A stretch of DNA of 64,000 bases from a beta proteobacterium AAP65. Its GTDB lineage: Bacteria; Pseudomonadota; Gammaproteobacteria; Burkholderiales; Burkholderiaceae_C. Below, piece by piece: positions 1 to 8,960 of this stretch; within the stretch, counting starts at the first letter, position 1; every line of letters begins with the position of its first letter. The position numbers were made by a program, and so were the translations under genes. The stretch lies in the NCBI GenBank assembly GCA_001295865.1, contig LJHW01000008.1, forward strand, positions 1 through 64,000, written 5' to 3'. The notes below the pieces were generated by a model, which saw only the letters and a list, made by a program, of their open reading frames with translations, did no database searches and was not told the origin of the DNA.

Positions 1-936
1 CCACCCACCCCCGCCCTGCCGGCCGCAGCCGCCCCTTGCGTCTACTTCGACGGCGCCTGCCCGCTGTGCTCGCGCGAGATCGCCACCTACCAGCGCGCGC
101 AGGGCGGCGACCAGCTGCAGTGGGTGGACGCCGCCGTCTGCCCCGCGCCCGCACTGGGCGCGGCACTGCCGCGTGAAGACGCGCTGGCCCGCTTGCACGT
201 GCGCCTGCCCGATGGCCGCCTGCTCAGCGGTGCGGCGGCCTTCGTGGCCATCTGGCAGCGGCTGCCGGCCTTCCGCGGCCTCGCTCTGCTGGCGCGCGTG
301 CCGGGCGCGGTGTGGGCGATGGAAATGCTCTACCGCGGTTTCCTCGCCGTGCGCCCGCTGTGGCGGCCGCGGCCCTTGCCGGCGGCGTGGTTGGCGCTGC
401 CGCTGGCCCTGCGCCAGGAGCTGCGCACCGACCACGCTGGCGAAGCTGGCGCCGTGATGATCTACCGCGGCGTGCTGGCGCTGGCGCGCGACGCCGACCT
501 GCGCGCCTTCGCCCAGCACCACCTGCAGACCGAGCAGCAGCACCTGGCGCTCATCGAAGGCGTGGTGCCGCGTGCGCAACGCAGCCGGCTGCTGCCGCTG
601 TGGCGCGCAGCCGGCTGGCTGACGGGCGCGCTGCCGGCGCTCTTCGGCCCACGCGCGGTCTACGCCACGATCGAGGCGGTGGAGACCTTCGTCGACACGC
701 ACTACGCGGCGCAGGTGGTGATGATCGATGCGCTGCCGCCGGGTGAGGTCCCGTCCGCTGCGCAGGTGCCCGCGTTGCGCGACCTGCTCGAAACCTGCCG
801 CCTCGACGAGGTGGCCCACCGCGACGACGCGCGCACACGCCGCGGTGCTGCGCCGGTCGGTGTCGTGGCGCGCCTGTGGGCCGCGGTGGTGGGCAGTGGT
901 TCGGCCGCGGCCGTGCGCGTCAGCCGCCACATCTGA
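1..936 (+). CDS. DCC (DUF393) - COQ7 fusion, ubiquinone hydroxylase family, 5' partial
   Basis: The reading frame is open from the first base, so the true start lies upstream of the window. The N-terminal part has the DUF393/DCC thiol-oxidoreductase signature YFDGACPLC (bases about 43-69) with a CxxC-type pair. It is followed by a COQ7-type di-iron carboxylate domain. Visible ligand motifs are Glu in DHAGEAGA, ExxH in TEQQH, Glu in AVETF and ExxH in DEVAH, so all six di-iron ligands appear to be kept. COQ7 enzymes hydroxylate demethoxyubiquinone in ubiquinone synthesis at the inner membrane. The fusion of a DCC domain to COQ7 is unusual; a redox-partner role for the DCC part is inference. An in-frame GTG at 124 would drop the DCC motif and is rejected as the start. 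Confidence 0.82.
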   Translation, partial: PPTPALPAAAAPCVYFDGACPLCSREIATYQRAQGGDQLQWVDAAVCPAPALGAALPREDALARLHVRLPDGRLLSGAAAFVAIWQRLPAFRGLALLARVPGAVWAMEMLYRGFLAVRPLWRPRPLPAAWLALPLALRQELRTDHAGEAGAVMIYRGVLALARDADLRAFAQHHLQTEQQHLALIEGVVPRAQRSRLLPLWRAAGWLTGALPALFGPRAVYATIEAVETFVDTHYAAQVVMIDALPPGEVPSAAQVPALRDLLETCRLDEVAHRDDARTRRGAAPVGVVARLWAAVVGSGSAAAVRVSRHI

Positions 937-946
937 GGCCCGGGTG

Positions 947-1348
947 ATGGCGCTCATGCAGACCGCAAGCCTGCTGCTCACCGCCGGCCTCTTCGGCGGC
1001 ATGCTGCTATTCGCGGGCGGCTTCGCGGCCTTCCTGTTCACGGCCCTGCCGGTGGCGCAGGCGCGCATGCTCATCCGACTAGCCTTCCCGCACTTCTACT
1101 TGTTCGTCATCGCTGCGGCGCTGCTCGCGGCCGGTGCGGCGGCCTTTGTCGACACGCTGGCTGCCGCCATCCTCGCCGCCGTGGCCCTGAGCACCGTGCC
1201 CACGCGCCAACTGCTCATGCCGGCCATCAACCGCGCCACCGACGCCGGCCAGAAGGCCCGCTTCGCGCGGCTGCACGGCCTGTCGGTGGGGGTGACGCTG
1301 CTGCACATCGCGGTGGCGGGCTGGGCCCTGGTGCGCCTGGCCGCCTGA
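947..1348 (+). CDS. DUF4149 (TMEM205-like) small membrane protein
   Basis: This is a 133-residue protein with about four hydrophobic segments, the first two forming a Gly/Ala/Phe-rich pair near the N-terminus. The C-terminal half carries the basic stretch around KARFARLHGLS typical of DUF4149 proteins. ATG 947 lies 10 bases after the COQ7-fusion stop and is preferred over the adjacent in-frame GTG 944. It is probably co-transcribed with the upstream fusion gene. The family's function is not established. It sits in the inner membrane by prediction. Confidence 0.75.
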   Translation: MALMQTASLLLTAGLFGGMLLFAGGFAAFLFTALPVAQARMLIRLAFPHFYLFVIAAALLAAGAAAFVDTLAAAILAAVALSTVPTRQLLMPAINRATDAGQKARFARLHGLSVGVTLLHIAVAGWALVRLAA

Positions 1349-1383
1349 AGCGCGGGCGCGTCCGAGGCGCCGCCGGGCGCCGA

Positions 1384-1389
1384 CACAAT
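1384..1389 (+). promoter_or_regulatory. -10-like hexamer, probable leaderless promoter of the DUF429 gene
   Basis: The hexamer CACAAT lies six bases before the ATG at 1396 and no Shine-Dalgarno sequence separates them. Transcription from it would begin at or next to the A of the start codon. No clear -35 element is visible. Of the ten sites of this kind in the window, this is the only one that does not fit TANNNT. Confidence 0.4.
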
Positions 1390-1395
1390 CCCCCC

Positions 1396-2208
1396 ATGCA
1401 ACTGCTCGGCGTCGATTTCAGCAGCGCGCCCACGCGCCGCAAACCCATCACCGTGGCCCGCGGCCAGCTCGTGGGCGCGGTGCTGCGCTTGAACGCCCTG
1501 GACGAACTGCCCACCCTGGCCGGCTTCGAGGCCCTGCTGGCCGAAGCCGGCCCCTGGTGCGGCGGTTTTGATTTCCCTTTTGGCCTGCCGCGTGCGTTTG
1601 TCGACGCGCAGGCACTGGGCAGCACCACGGCCGAGGTCATCACCGAGCTGCAGCGCCGCTGCCCCACGCGCATGGATTTCCGCGCGCTGGTGGACGCCTG
1701 GGGCAACACCCGGCCCGCCGGCCAGCGCCTGCTGCACCGCGTGTGCGACGGTGCCATGCCCGGCATCAGCAGCAGCAGCCCGCTGCAGACGCGGTATGTG
1801 CCGGTGGGGTTCATGTACTACGAGGGCCTGTCGCGTTTGATCCAGGCCGGCGTGACCCTGCCGCGCCAGCACGAAGGCGATGCCCAGCGGGTGGCACTGG
1901 AGGCCTACCCCGGGCTGCTGGCTTTCGAGCTGATCGGCCGCCGTTCCTACAAGAACAGCGAAGAGGCCGACCGGCTCATCGCGCGCAAGGACATCGTCGA
2001 GGCGCTGGAGCAAGGCCGCACGCGCCTGGGCCTGCGCCTGAAGCTCACGCACGCGCAGCGTGAGTCGCTCGTCGACGACGCCAGCGGCGACCGGCTCGAT
2101 GCGGCCTTGTGCCTGGCGCAGGCCGCCTGGGCGCTGCAGCAGCCGGGTTACGGCCTGCCGGCGCAGCTGGACGCGGTGGAAGGCTGGATCGCCACCGCGC
2201 CCGCATGA
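1396..2208 (+). CDS. DUF429 domain protein (predicted RNase H-like fold)
   Basis: This is a 270-residue protein. The N-terminus [15 protein letters not shown] gives the acidic residue at the start of the first strand that marks the DUF429/RNase H-like superfamily. A second acidic patch, GGFDFPFG, lies near residue 58, and [14 protein letters not shown] near the C-terminus supplies further acidic residues. DUF429 proteins are predicted nucleases without an established substrate. The stop overlaps the start of the downstream DEXH helicase by four bases (ATGA), so the two are translationally coupled and may work together on nucleic acid; that link is inference. Confidence 0.75.
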   Translation: MQLLGVDFSSAPTRRKPITVARGQLVGAVLRLNALDELPTLAGFEALLAEAGPWCGGFDFPFGLPRAFVDAQALGSTTAEVITELQRRCPTRMDFRALVDAWGNTRPAGQRLLHRVCDGAMPGISSSSPLQTRYVPVGFMYYEGLSRLIQAGVTLPRQHEGDAQRVALEAYPGLLAFELIGRRSYKNSEEADRLIARKDIVEALEQGRTRLGLRLKLTHAQRESLVDDASGDRLDAALCLAQAAWALQQPGYGLPAQLDAVEGWIATAPA

Positions 2209-4703
2209 ACGCGCCGGCCGAGGCCTGGTTCGCCGCACGCGGCTGGGCGCCCTTCGCTTTCCAGCGCGAGGTGTGGGCCGCCATGGCCGCCGGCCGCAGC
2301 GGCCTGCTGCACGCCACCACCGGCAGTGGCAAGACCTACGCGGTGTGGATGGGCGCGCTGCAGCGCGCGCGGCCGGTCAAAACATCGCCCGGCCTGCAGG
2401 TGCTGTGGATCACCCCAATGCGGGCCTTGGCCGCCGACACTGCACGCGCCCTGCAGCAACCCCTGCCCGAGATGGCCCCGGCCTGGGCCGTGGGCACGCG
2501 CAGCGGTGACACGCCGAGCGCCGAACGCGCGCGCCAAGACCGCCGTCTGCCCCAGGCCTTGGTGACGACGCCCGAATCACTGAGCCTGATGCTGACGCGT
2601 GAGCGCGCCTTCGAAGAACTGGGCGGCGTGCACACCGTGGTGGTGGACGAATGGCACGAGCTCATCGCCAACAAACGCGGCGTGCAGGTGCAGCTGGCGC
2701 TGGCGCGCCTGAAACGCTGGAACCCGGCGCTGGTGGTGTGGGGTTTGTCGGCCACGCTGGGCAATGTCGACGAGGCCATGGCCACGCTGTGTGGCGATGG
2801 CGGCCAGCGTGTGCAGGGCCGTGTCGACAAGGCCTTGCGCATCGACACCCTGCTGCCGCAGGACCCCGGCCGTTTCAGCTGGGGCGGGCACCTGGGCGCG
2901 CAGATGCTGCAGCCGGTGGTGGACGAGATCGAGCGTTGCAGCACCGCGCTGGTGTTCACCAACACGCGCAGCCAGGCCGAGATCTGGTACCAGCTGCTGC
3001 TGCAGGCGCGGCCCGATTGGGCCGGCATCGTGGCCCTGCACCACGGCAGCCTCGACAAGGAGGTGCGCGCCTGGGTCGAAGCGGGGCTCAAGGCCGGGCA
3101 GCTGAAGGCCGTGGTGGCCACGTCCAGCCTCGACCTCGGCGTCGATTTCCTGCCGGTGGAGCGTGTGCTGCAGATCGGCAGTGCCAAGGGCGTGGCGCGG
3201 CTGCTGCAGCGCGCCGGCCGCAGCGGCCACGCGCCGGGCCGCGAGAGCCGCGTGACGCTGGTGCCCACCAACACGCTGGAGCTGGTGGAAGCCGCCGCCG
3301 CGCGCGCCGCCGCGCTGGCCGGCCAGGTGGAAGCGCGCACGGGCCTGGACAAGCCGCTGGACGTGCTGGTGCAGCACCTGGTCACGGTGGCCCTGGGCGG
3401 CGACGTCGACGCCCAAGGCGCGCCGACCACCGGCTACACCGCCGACGCGCTGTACGCCGAGGTTCGCAGCACGCACGCTTACCGAACGCTGAGCCGCGAA
3501 GAATTCGACTGGGCCCTGGCCTTCGTCGAACGCGGCGGCGAGAGCCTGACGGCCTACCCCGAGTACCACCGCGTGCAGCTCGTGGACGGCCGCTGGCGCG
3601 TGCCCGACCGCGGCATCGCGCGCCGCCACCGGCTGCAGGTGGGCACCATCGTCAGCGACGCGGCGATGGCGGTGAAGTGGCTCAGCGGCGGCACGATAGG
3701 CACCATCGAAGAAGGTTTCATCGCGCGCCTGAACAAGGGCGACCACTTCGTCTTCGCCGGCCGCGTGCTGGAGTACGTGCGCACGCAAGACATGGCCGCC
3801 TACGTGCGTGCTGGCAGCAAGAAGAAGGGCGTGGTGCCTGCTTGGGCCGGCGGCAAGATGCCGCTGAGCAGCGAGCTGGCTGCTGCCGTGCAGCAATTGC
3901 TGGACACCAGCGCGCAGGCCTTGCAGGGCGCGGGCGAGGCGCCTGCTTTCGCCGACCCTGAGATGCAGGCCGCCCGCCCCATGCTGCAAGCCCAGGCGCA
4001 GATGTCGCGCCTGCCCGAGCGCGGCGCGCTGCTGCTGGAGCAGCTGCACTCGCGCGAAGGCCACCACCTGTTTTTCTACCCCTTCGCCGGGCGCAACGTG
4101 CACATCGGCCTGGCGCAGCTGCTGGCCTGGCGGCTGGCGAAACACGCGCCCAACACCTTCTCGCTGAGCGTCAACGACTACGGCCTGGAGATCCTGGCCG
4201 CGCAGCCTGTGGACGAAGCCGCACTCGACCCGGCAGCGCTCTTCAGCGGTGAAGATCTGCTGGCCGACGTGTTGGCCAGCCTGAATTCGGGTGAACTCGC
4301 GCAGCGGCGTTTCCGCGAGATCGCGCGTGTGGCCGGCCTTGTTTTCGGCGGCTACCCCGGCGCGCCGAAAAGCATGCGCCAGCTGCAGGCCAGCAGCAGC
4401 CTCTTCTTCGAGGTCTTTCGCAAGTACGACGCCGGCAACCGCCTGCTGGGCCAGGCCGAGCGCGAGGTGCTCTCGCAAGAGCTGGAGGTCGGCCGCTTGC
4501 AGGCCACGCTGCAGCGCCTGGCCGCGCTGCCGCTGCAGCGCGTGGTGCTGCAGGCGCCCAGCCCCTTTGCGCTGCCGCTGCTGGTGGAGCGTTTGCGTGA
4601 ACAGCTCAGCACCGAGAAGCTGAAGGATCGGCTCGACCGGCTGCTGGCGGCGTCTGAGGCTGTGCTGGCACCACGGCCGGCGCGGCGGCGGCCGGCTGGC
4701 TGA
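2205..4703 (+). CDS. Ligase-associated DNA damage response DEXH-box helicase (Lhr-like)
   Basis: This is an 832-residue superfamily 2 helicase of Lhr type. Motif I is TTGSGKT (about residues 39-45), motif II is DEWH (about 148-151), motif III is SAT in GLSATLGN, and the second RecA domain has [10 protein letters not shown] and motif [11 protein letters not shown] long C-terminal region follows the helicase core, as in the ligase-associated family (usually about 800-850 residues). Its relatives normally sit with an ATP-dependent DNA ligase, an exonuclease and the PdeM phosphoesterase. None of those is next to it here; the neighbour is a DUF429 protein sharing an ATGA overlap. It probably unwinds DNA during repair. 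Confidence 0.88.
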   Translation: MNAPAEAWFAARGWAPFAFQREVWAAMAAGRSGLLHATTGSGKTYAVWMGALQRARPVKTSPGLQVLWITPMRALAADTARALQQPLPEMAPAWAVGTRSGDTPSAERARQDRRLPQALVTTPESLSLMLTRERAFEELGGVHTVVVDEWHELIANKRGVQVQLALARLKRWNPALVVWGLSATLGNVDEAMATLCGDGGQRVQGRVDKALRIDTLLPQDPGRFSWGGHLGAQMLQPVVDEIERCSTALVFTNTRSQAEIWYQLLLQARPDWAGIVALHHGSLDKEVRAWVEAGLKAGQLKAVVATSSLDLGVDFLPVERVLQIGSAKGVARLLQRAGRSGHAPGRESRVTLVPTNTLELVEAAAARAAALAGQVEARTGLDKPLDVLVQHLVTVALGGDVDAQGAPTTGYTADALYAEVRSTHAYRTLSREEFDWALAFVERGGESLTAYPEYHRVQLVDGRWRVPDRGIARRHRLQVGTIVSDAAMAVKWLSGGTIGTIEEGFIARLNKGDHFVFAGRVLEYVRTQDMAAYVRAGSKKKGVVPAWAGGKMPLSSELAAAVQQLLDTSAQALQGAGEAPAFADPEMQAARPMLQAQAQMSRLPERGALLLEQLHSREGHHLFFYPFAGRNVHIGLAQLLAWRLAKHAPNTFSLSVNDYGLEILAAQPVDEAALDPAALFSGEDLLADVLASLNSGELAQRRFREIARVAGLVFGGYPGAPKSMRQLQASSSLFFEVFRKYDAGNRLLGQAEREVLSQELEVGRLQATLQRLAALPLQRVVLQAPSPFALPLLVERLREQLSTEKLKDRLDRLLAASEAVLAPRPARRRPAG

Positions 4704-4968
4704 GTCTGTCGGCGGCCAGCATCCCGGCGAAGCAGCGGCGTCGCCGGCACGAACGCAGGCCGCGCCGGCTGCACGCTTGCGGCCTGCTCACCCGCGGGCA
4801 AGAGCCTCACAGCCAGCAGCAGCAAGGCCAGCAAGCCGGCCAGACCCCAGCGCCAGCGCAGCTTGTGCGCGCGGCTCGGTGCAGGCGGCGGTGTGGAGCT
4901 CGGCAAGCTGGGGCCGGGCGGCGTTGCGATGGTTGTGAGCTCAACCGCCAGCCGGTGCACAGGCCCGC
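4704..4968. other. Largest intergenic stretch; possible antisense membrane ORF fragment
   Basis: No convincing gene is present. On the minus strand a frame opening at a GTG near 4960 gives a Pro/Ser-rich start, a basic patch (RAHKLRWR) and a clean membrane segment (WGLAGLLALLLLAV). It then has no stop until 4352, inside the helicase gene. This could be the remnant of an N-terminal part of a membrane protein, or chance in GC-rich DNA. Confidence 0.3.
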
Positions 4969-4974
4969 TACGAT
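4969..4974 (+). promoter_or_regulatory. -10-like hexamer, probable leaderless promoter of the thermonuclease gene
   Basis: TACGAT lies seven bases before ATG 4982, with no Shine-Dalgarno sequence between. It overlaps an alternative in-frame ATG at 4973, which argues for 4982 as the real start. No good -35 element is visible. Confidence 0.45.
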
Positions 4975-4981
4975 GGCGGCC

Positions 4982-5482
4982 ATGCGCAGCCTGCCCGCCT
5001 TCGTTCTGACCTTGCTGCTGGCCGCCGGCAGCCCCGCCACCCTGGCCGCCAAGCCGGCCGCACCGGTGCCTTTGCAGGGTGCGGTGACGCAGGTGATCGA
5101 CGGCGACACCGTGCGCTTCAGCGTGCCGGGCCAGCCGGCCATCGACGTGCGCCTGGCCAGCATCGACGCGCCCGAGCTCTGCCAGCCCTGGGGCCCCGAT
5201 GCGCGCAAGGCGCTCATCGAGCTGGCGCTGAACAAACCCGCCACGCTGCGCAGCACCGGCCGCAGCGGCGCGCTCACCGTGGGTGTGCTCACGGTCGAGG
5301 GCCTGAACATCAGCCAGCGCCTGGTGGAAGAAGGCCACGCCTGGAGCGTGCGCGGCCGCAACGGCCGCGGCCCCTACGTGAAGCAGGAACGCATGGCGAA
5401 ATCGCTCACACGCGGGCTGCACGCCGAAGGTGGGGCGGTGTATCCGGCCGACTTCAGGCGCGACCGCGGGCCCTGCCGGTGA
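4982..5482 (+). CDS. Secreted thermonuclease-family (SNase-like) nuclease
   Basis: This is a 166-residue protein with a cleavable signal peptide: MRSLPAF, a Leu/Ala core, then an Ala-x-Ala-type end near residue 22. The mature part is a single staphylococcal-nuclease-like domain. It contains VIDGDTVRF, the catalytic Arg/Asp/Glu cluster in VRLASIDAPEL, and GPDARKAL. It is expected to cut nucleic acids in the periplasm or outside the cell. ATG 4982 is chosen over 4973 because the latter lies inside the presumed -10 hexamer. The stop overlaps the start of a 41-codon ORF (TGATG). Confidence 0.85.
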   Translation: MRSLPAFVLTLLLAAGSPATLAAKPAAPVPLQGAVTQVIDGDTVRFSVPGQPAIDVRLASIDAPELCQPWGPDARKALIELALNKPATLRSTGRSGALTVGVLTVEGLNISQRLVEEGHAWSVRGRNGRGPYVKQERMAKSLTRGLHAEGGAVYPADFRRDRGPCR

Positions 5483-5607
5483 TGCACGTGGTGCGCGAGG
5501 GCCGTGTGCTGCAGACCGTCACCGGCTGGCCGCGCGAAGGCCGCGCGGCCGAGTTGCTGGCGGCCGTGCGGGCGGCCGATGTGGAAGGGGCTTGCAGGGC
5601 GCCTTGA
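5482..5607 (+). CDS. Small ORF (41 residues) coupled to the thermonuclease gene
   Basis: ATG 5482 shares one base with the thermonuclease stop in the arrangement TGATG, which favours translational coupling. The product begins MHVVREGRVLQ and is largely an amphipathic Ala/Leu/Arg helix. Codon third positions are GC-rich, as in the neighbours. No family is recognised. It could instead be a displaced C-terminal tail of the nuclease created by a frameshift, or chance. A GTG at 5479 is an alternative start. Confidence 0.4.
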   Translation: MHVVREGRVLQTVTGWPREGRAAELLAAVRAADVEGACRAP

Positions 5608-5617
5608 CCCTGCGGCC

Positions 5618-6436
5618 CTAGCCCTTCACGGCGCGCGCCGCGGCCAGAAAGTCTTGCAGCAGCGGCCGGTCGTCCAGCGTGTGCGGATGGGCCGGGTCGT
5701 GGAACTCGGGGTGCCACTGCACACCCGCCACGAAGCTGTCGCCCAGCCAGCGCACGGCCTCGATCACACCGTCTTCGGGGCAGCGCGCTTCGACCACAAA
5801 ACCCGGTGCCAGGTCTTTGATGGCCTGGTGGTGGATGCTGTTGGTGGTGGCGCGCGCCACCCCCGGGAACAGCGCTGCCAGCCGCGTGCCGGGCACGAAG
5901 TCCACCGCGTGGTGGTGCTGCTCGTAGCGGCCCAGCACGCGGTGCACGTGGGCCTGTGGGTGCTGGTGCTCGATGTCCTGCATCAGCGTGCCGCCGAAAT
6001 GCACGTTCAGCAGCTGCAGGCCGCGGCAGATGCCCAGCACGGGCTTGCCGGCATCGACGAAGGCCTGGATGAGGTCGCGCTCGTAGCGGTCGCGCACGGG
6101 GTCGCCGCGCCAGTCTTCGTGCAGCGGGCTTTCGCCGTAGCTCTCGGGCGCCACGTCGTTGCCGCCCTGCAGCACCAGGCCGTCCAGCGCGGCGGCGTAG
6201 TCGTTCAAGTGCAGCTCGCTTCGCTGCACGAGGCTTTGCGCGTCCACCGCCGGCACCATCACCGCGCAGGCGCCGCCGGCCAGCAGCCAGTGCGCCATGC
6301 TCTGCTCGAGGTAGTGCACCGTTTTGCCCCACACGCCACCGGCCGGCATGCCGGCGCTGCCGGGGTAGTGGATGCGCGCCGAGACGCCGATCAACAGCGG
6401 CTGCTGGCGCTGCAGGGGCTGGAGCGCCCTGTTCAC
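5618..6436 (-). CDS. Gamma-glutamyl-GABA hydrolase family protein (peptidase C26, PuuD-like)
   Basis: This is a 272-residue class I glutamine-amidotransferase-like hydrolase. The nucleophile elbow is GICRGLQLLNV (Cys in KPVLGICRG), and the His/Glu pair of the triad is in VQWHPEF. GGNDVAPE near residue 95 is also typical of PuuD-like proteins. Family members hydrolyse gamma-glutamyl amides such as gamma-glutamyl-GABA. GTG 6436 is chosen because it overlaps the stop of the upstream solute-binding-protein gene (GTGA), which indicates coupled translation. This suggests that the transported compound is a gamma-glutamyl compound or peptide; that is inference. Confidence 0.85.
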   Translation of the reverse strand: MNRALQPLQRQQPLLIGVSARIHYPGSAGMPAGGVWGKTVHYLEQSMAHWLLAGGACAVMVPAVDAQSLVQRSELHLNDYAAALDGLVLQGGNDVAPESYGESPLHEDWRGDPVRDRYERDLIQAFVDAGKPVLGICRGLQLLNVHFGGTLMQDIEHQHPQAHVHRVLGRYEQHHHAVDFVPGTRLAALFPGVARATTNSIHHQAIKDLAPGFVVEARCPEDGVIEAVRWLGDSFVAGVQWHPEFHDPAHPHTLDDRPLLQDFLAAARAVKG

Positions 6437-8043
6437 TTCGCCCCCGCCGTGCCCACGCGCGCCCAGCGCAGCTCCACCGCGTCGCTGGGCCACTGCACCA
6501 GGCTGACGTTGCGTGCCATGGCCCAGGTCAGCGTGCGGCGGTACAGCGGGATCAGTGGCAGGTCGTCGGCGGCCAGGCGCAGCGCGGTGGTCACCATCGC
6601 GCGGCGGCGCGTGAGGTCGGGCTCCACGCGCAGGTCGTCGATCAGCTTGTCGAGCTGCGGGTTGCTGTAGCGCCCGGCGTTGAAGGTGCCCTGGCCTTCG
6701 CGGCTGTAGCTGCGCATCAGGCCGTTGAGAGAGTTCCAGGCGTCGGGCAGCGGCGTCCAGCCCACCTCGAAAAACGGCGTGTTGCCGCCCGTCAGGCGCG
6801 GGAAAAACTGTGTGCTGGGTGCGCTGCGCAGCTGCGTGCGTATGCCCACCTGCGTGAGCATGGCCGCCACCGCCTGGCAGACGTTTTCGCGCCAGGCCAC
6901 GTTCACACAATCGAGAGGCACCGAAAAGCCGTTGGGGTAGCCGGCTTCGCCCAGCAGCTGGCGTGCGCGCGCCGGGTCGTAGCGCAGGCGTTTGTCGAGT
7001 TCGGCCGGGCTGCCGTCCACCAGCGGCGAGAGGAAGGCGCCGGTGGCCTGCGCCTGGCCGCGCAGCACCTTGTCGACGATCAGCGGCACGTTGATGGCGT
7101 GGTAGACGGCCTGGCGCACACGCAGGTCTTTGAAGGGGTTGCGGCCTTTGATGTCGCTGCCTTCCAGCTCGGGGCGGCTCTGGTCGAAGCCCAGGTACTG
7201 CTGGCCGATGTCGGCCGTCTGCTTCAGCGTGATGCGCGGGTCGGCCTGCAGGCGGCGGATGTCCTGGTAGGGCGGGTCGAGCACCACATCCACCTCGCCC
7301 GAGGCGAGGGCGGCCAGGCGCGTGGCGTCGCTCTTGATGACGATGAAGCTCACCTGCTGCACGTTGCCGCTGCGTTTGTCGGCCCAGCCCCACCAGCCGG
7401 CGTGGCGGCGCAGCACGGTGCGCACATCGGGCTCGTAGCGTTCCAGGCGGTAGGGGCCGGTGCCGTTGGCGTTGCGCACGGCAAAGGTCTCTTGTTTGGC
7501 GTTGAAGTCTTGTGCGCGCTGCAGGCCGTGTTTGTCGGCCCAGGCCTTGCTCATCATGCCGACGAAGCTGAGCTTCTCGGGCAGCACGGCATCGGGCGTC
7601 TGCAGCTGCACGTCGACGGTGAGCGCGTCGATCTTCTTCACCGCGGCGATGCCGCTCAACTGGAAGGCGCGTTGCGAAGGCGGCGTGGTGGCGCGCTGCA
7701 GCGAGAACACCACGTCTTCGGCGCTGAAGGGTGTGCCGTCGTGGAAGGTGACGTTCGGGCGCAGCTTGAAGCGCCAGTTGGTCGGCGAAGTCATCTGCCA
7801 CGACAGCGCCAGCGCGGGCTCGAGCTTGTACTGCTCGTCGCGGTTGACCAGGCCTTCGTAGAGCTGCGTGCTCACGCGCGAGTGGTACAGCAGCGCCACG
7901 GCGTGCGGGTCCATGGTCTGCGCGTCGAAGGCGCTGGCCACGCGCAGCTGCGGCCCGGCGCCGGCGGCCTGGGCGGCCGCGTTCTGCACGGCCACGCACA
8001 GGGCCAGGGTCATGAAAAGCGATAGCAGGTCGCTCAGGCGCAT
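6433..8043 (-). CDS. ABC transporter substrate-binding protein, peptide type (SBP_bac_5)
   Basis: This is a 536-residue periplasmic binding protein. It has a signal peptide (MRLSDLLSLF to AVQNAAAQA) followed by the family 5 pattern: FDAQTMDPH, LYEGLVNRD, FKLRPNVTFHDGTPFSAEDV and, further on, FDQSRPE. Family 5 proteins bind oligopeptides, dipeptides, nickel or similar ligands for import. No permease or ATPase genes lie beside it. It shares a four-base overlap with a C26 hydrolase. ATG 8043 is chosen because longer frames would put non-secretory residues before the signal peptide. The start faces the divergent RsbQ-like gene across 116 bases. Confidence 0.87.
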   Translation of the reverse strand: MRLSDLLSLFMTLALCVAVQNAAAQAAGAGPQLRVASAFDAQTMDPHAVALLYHSRVSTQLYEGLVNRDEQYKLEPALALSWQMTSPTNWRFKLRPNVTFHDGTPFSAEDVVFSLQRATTPPSQRAFQLSGIAAVKKIDALTVDVQLQTPDAVLPEKLSFVGMMSKAWADKHGLQRAQDFNAKQETFAVRNANGTGPYRLERYEPDVRTVLRRHAGWWGWADKRSGNVQQVSFIVIKSDATRLAALASGEVDVVLDPPYQDIRRLQADPRITLKQTADIGQQYLGFDQSRPELEGSDIKGRNPFKDLRVRQAVYHAINVPLIVDKVLRGQAQATGAFLSPLVDGSPAELDKRLRYDPARARQLLGEAGYPNGFSVPLDCVNVAWRENVCQAVAAMLTQVGIRTQLRSAPSTQFFPRLTGGNTPFFEVGWTPLPDAWNSLNGLMRSYSREGQGTFNAGRYSNPQLDKLIDDLRVEPDLTRRRAMVTTALRLAADDLPLIPLYRRTLTWAMARNVSLVQWPSDAVELRWARVGTAGAK

Positions 8044-8159
8044 GGTTTTTGGGCTCTTGTCGTTCGGGGTAGCGTGTATTGTCCGGCGGGCGCAGCTCCT
8101 GGGCCTGACCAGGGGTGGTCGTGATCGCAGGCGGTCGGACTTCCAGCACGGAGACACAG

Positions 8160-8960
8160 ATGGCAGACATCATCCACCGGCACCATGTGGTGCAGCGCGG
8201 CCAGGGGCAGCGCCCCCTGGTCTTCGCGCACGGTTTCGGTTGCGACCAACAGATGTGGCGCTTCGTCGCGCCGGCCTTCGAGGCCGACCACCGGGTGATC
8301 GTCTTCGACCACATCGGCTGCGGCCGCGCCGACATCACGGCCTACGACGAGGTGCGCCACGCCCGCATCGAAGGTTATGCCGAAGACGTCAACAACGTGC
8401 TCGATGCCCTCGACCTGCAGGACGTGGTCTTCGTCGGCCATTCGGTCAGCGCCATGATCGGCGTGCTGGCGGCCATCGCCCAGCCGCAGCGGTTTTCGCA
8501 GCTGGTGCTGATCTGCCCCTCGCCGCGCTACCTCGACGACCCGCCCGCCTACACCGGTGGCTTCAGCCGCGCCGACATCGACGGCCTGTTCGACCTGATG
8601 GAAAGCAGCCCGGAAGGCTGGGCCAGTTTTCTGGCGCCGGTGGTGATGGGCGAAGAAAGCCCGGAAGCGCTGACGGGCGAGCTCAAGGCCAGCTTCTGCG
8701 CCACCGACCCCTACATCACGCGGCGTTTTGCGCAGGCCGTCTTCCTCGCCGACCACCGCCACGTGCTGCCGCAGTGCCCGGTGCCCAGCCTCATCCTGCA
8801 GGCCGGCACCGACGCCATCGCGCCTCCGGCGGTGGGTGCGTTCATGCACCGGCATCTGCCCAACAGCACCCTGGTCGTCACCGACACCGTGGGCCACTGC
8901 CCGCATCTCACCGACCCGGCCGTGACGGTGGATGTGCTGCGCCGCCACCTGGGTGGCTGA
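8160..8960 (+). CDS. RsbQ/KAI2-like alpha/beta hydrolase
   Basis: This is a 266-residue hydrolase with no signal peptide. The oxyanion motif is AHGFGCDQQMW, the nucleophile is Ser95 in GHSVSA, and the acid and base are Asp218 (AGTDAIAP) and His246 (VGHCPHL). These positions match Bacillus RsbQ and the plant receptors D14/KAI2 closely. RsbQ activates the PAS-containing phosphatase RsbP. Here the next gene encodes a PAS hybrid kinase, so a hydrolase-sensor pair that senses a small hydrophobic ligand is plausible inference. A GGAGA ribosome-binding site at 8150-8154 fixes the start at 8160. Confidence 0.88.
   Translation: MADIIHRHHVVQRGQGQRPLVFAHGFGCDQQMWRFVAPAFEADHRVIVFDHIGCGRADITAYDEVRHARIEGYAEDVNNVLDALDLQDVVFVGHSVSAMIGVLAAIAQPQRFSQLVLICPSPRYLDDPPAYTGGFSRADIDGLFDLMESSPEGWASFLAPVVMGEESPEALTGELKASFCATDPYITRRFAQAVFLADHRHVLPQCPVPSLILQAGTDAIAPPAVGAFMHRHLPNSTLVVTDTVGHCPHLTDPAVTVDVLRRHLGG

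Noticed and set aside
6437..8338. Open frame joining the C26 hydrolase to upstream sequence as one 906-residue protein
   Set aside because: The extra part is an out-of-frame shadow of the binding-protein gene; the GTGA overlap gives a natural start at 6436.
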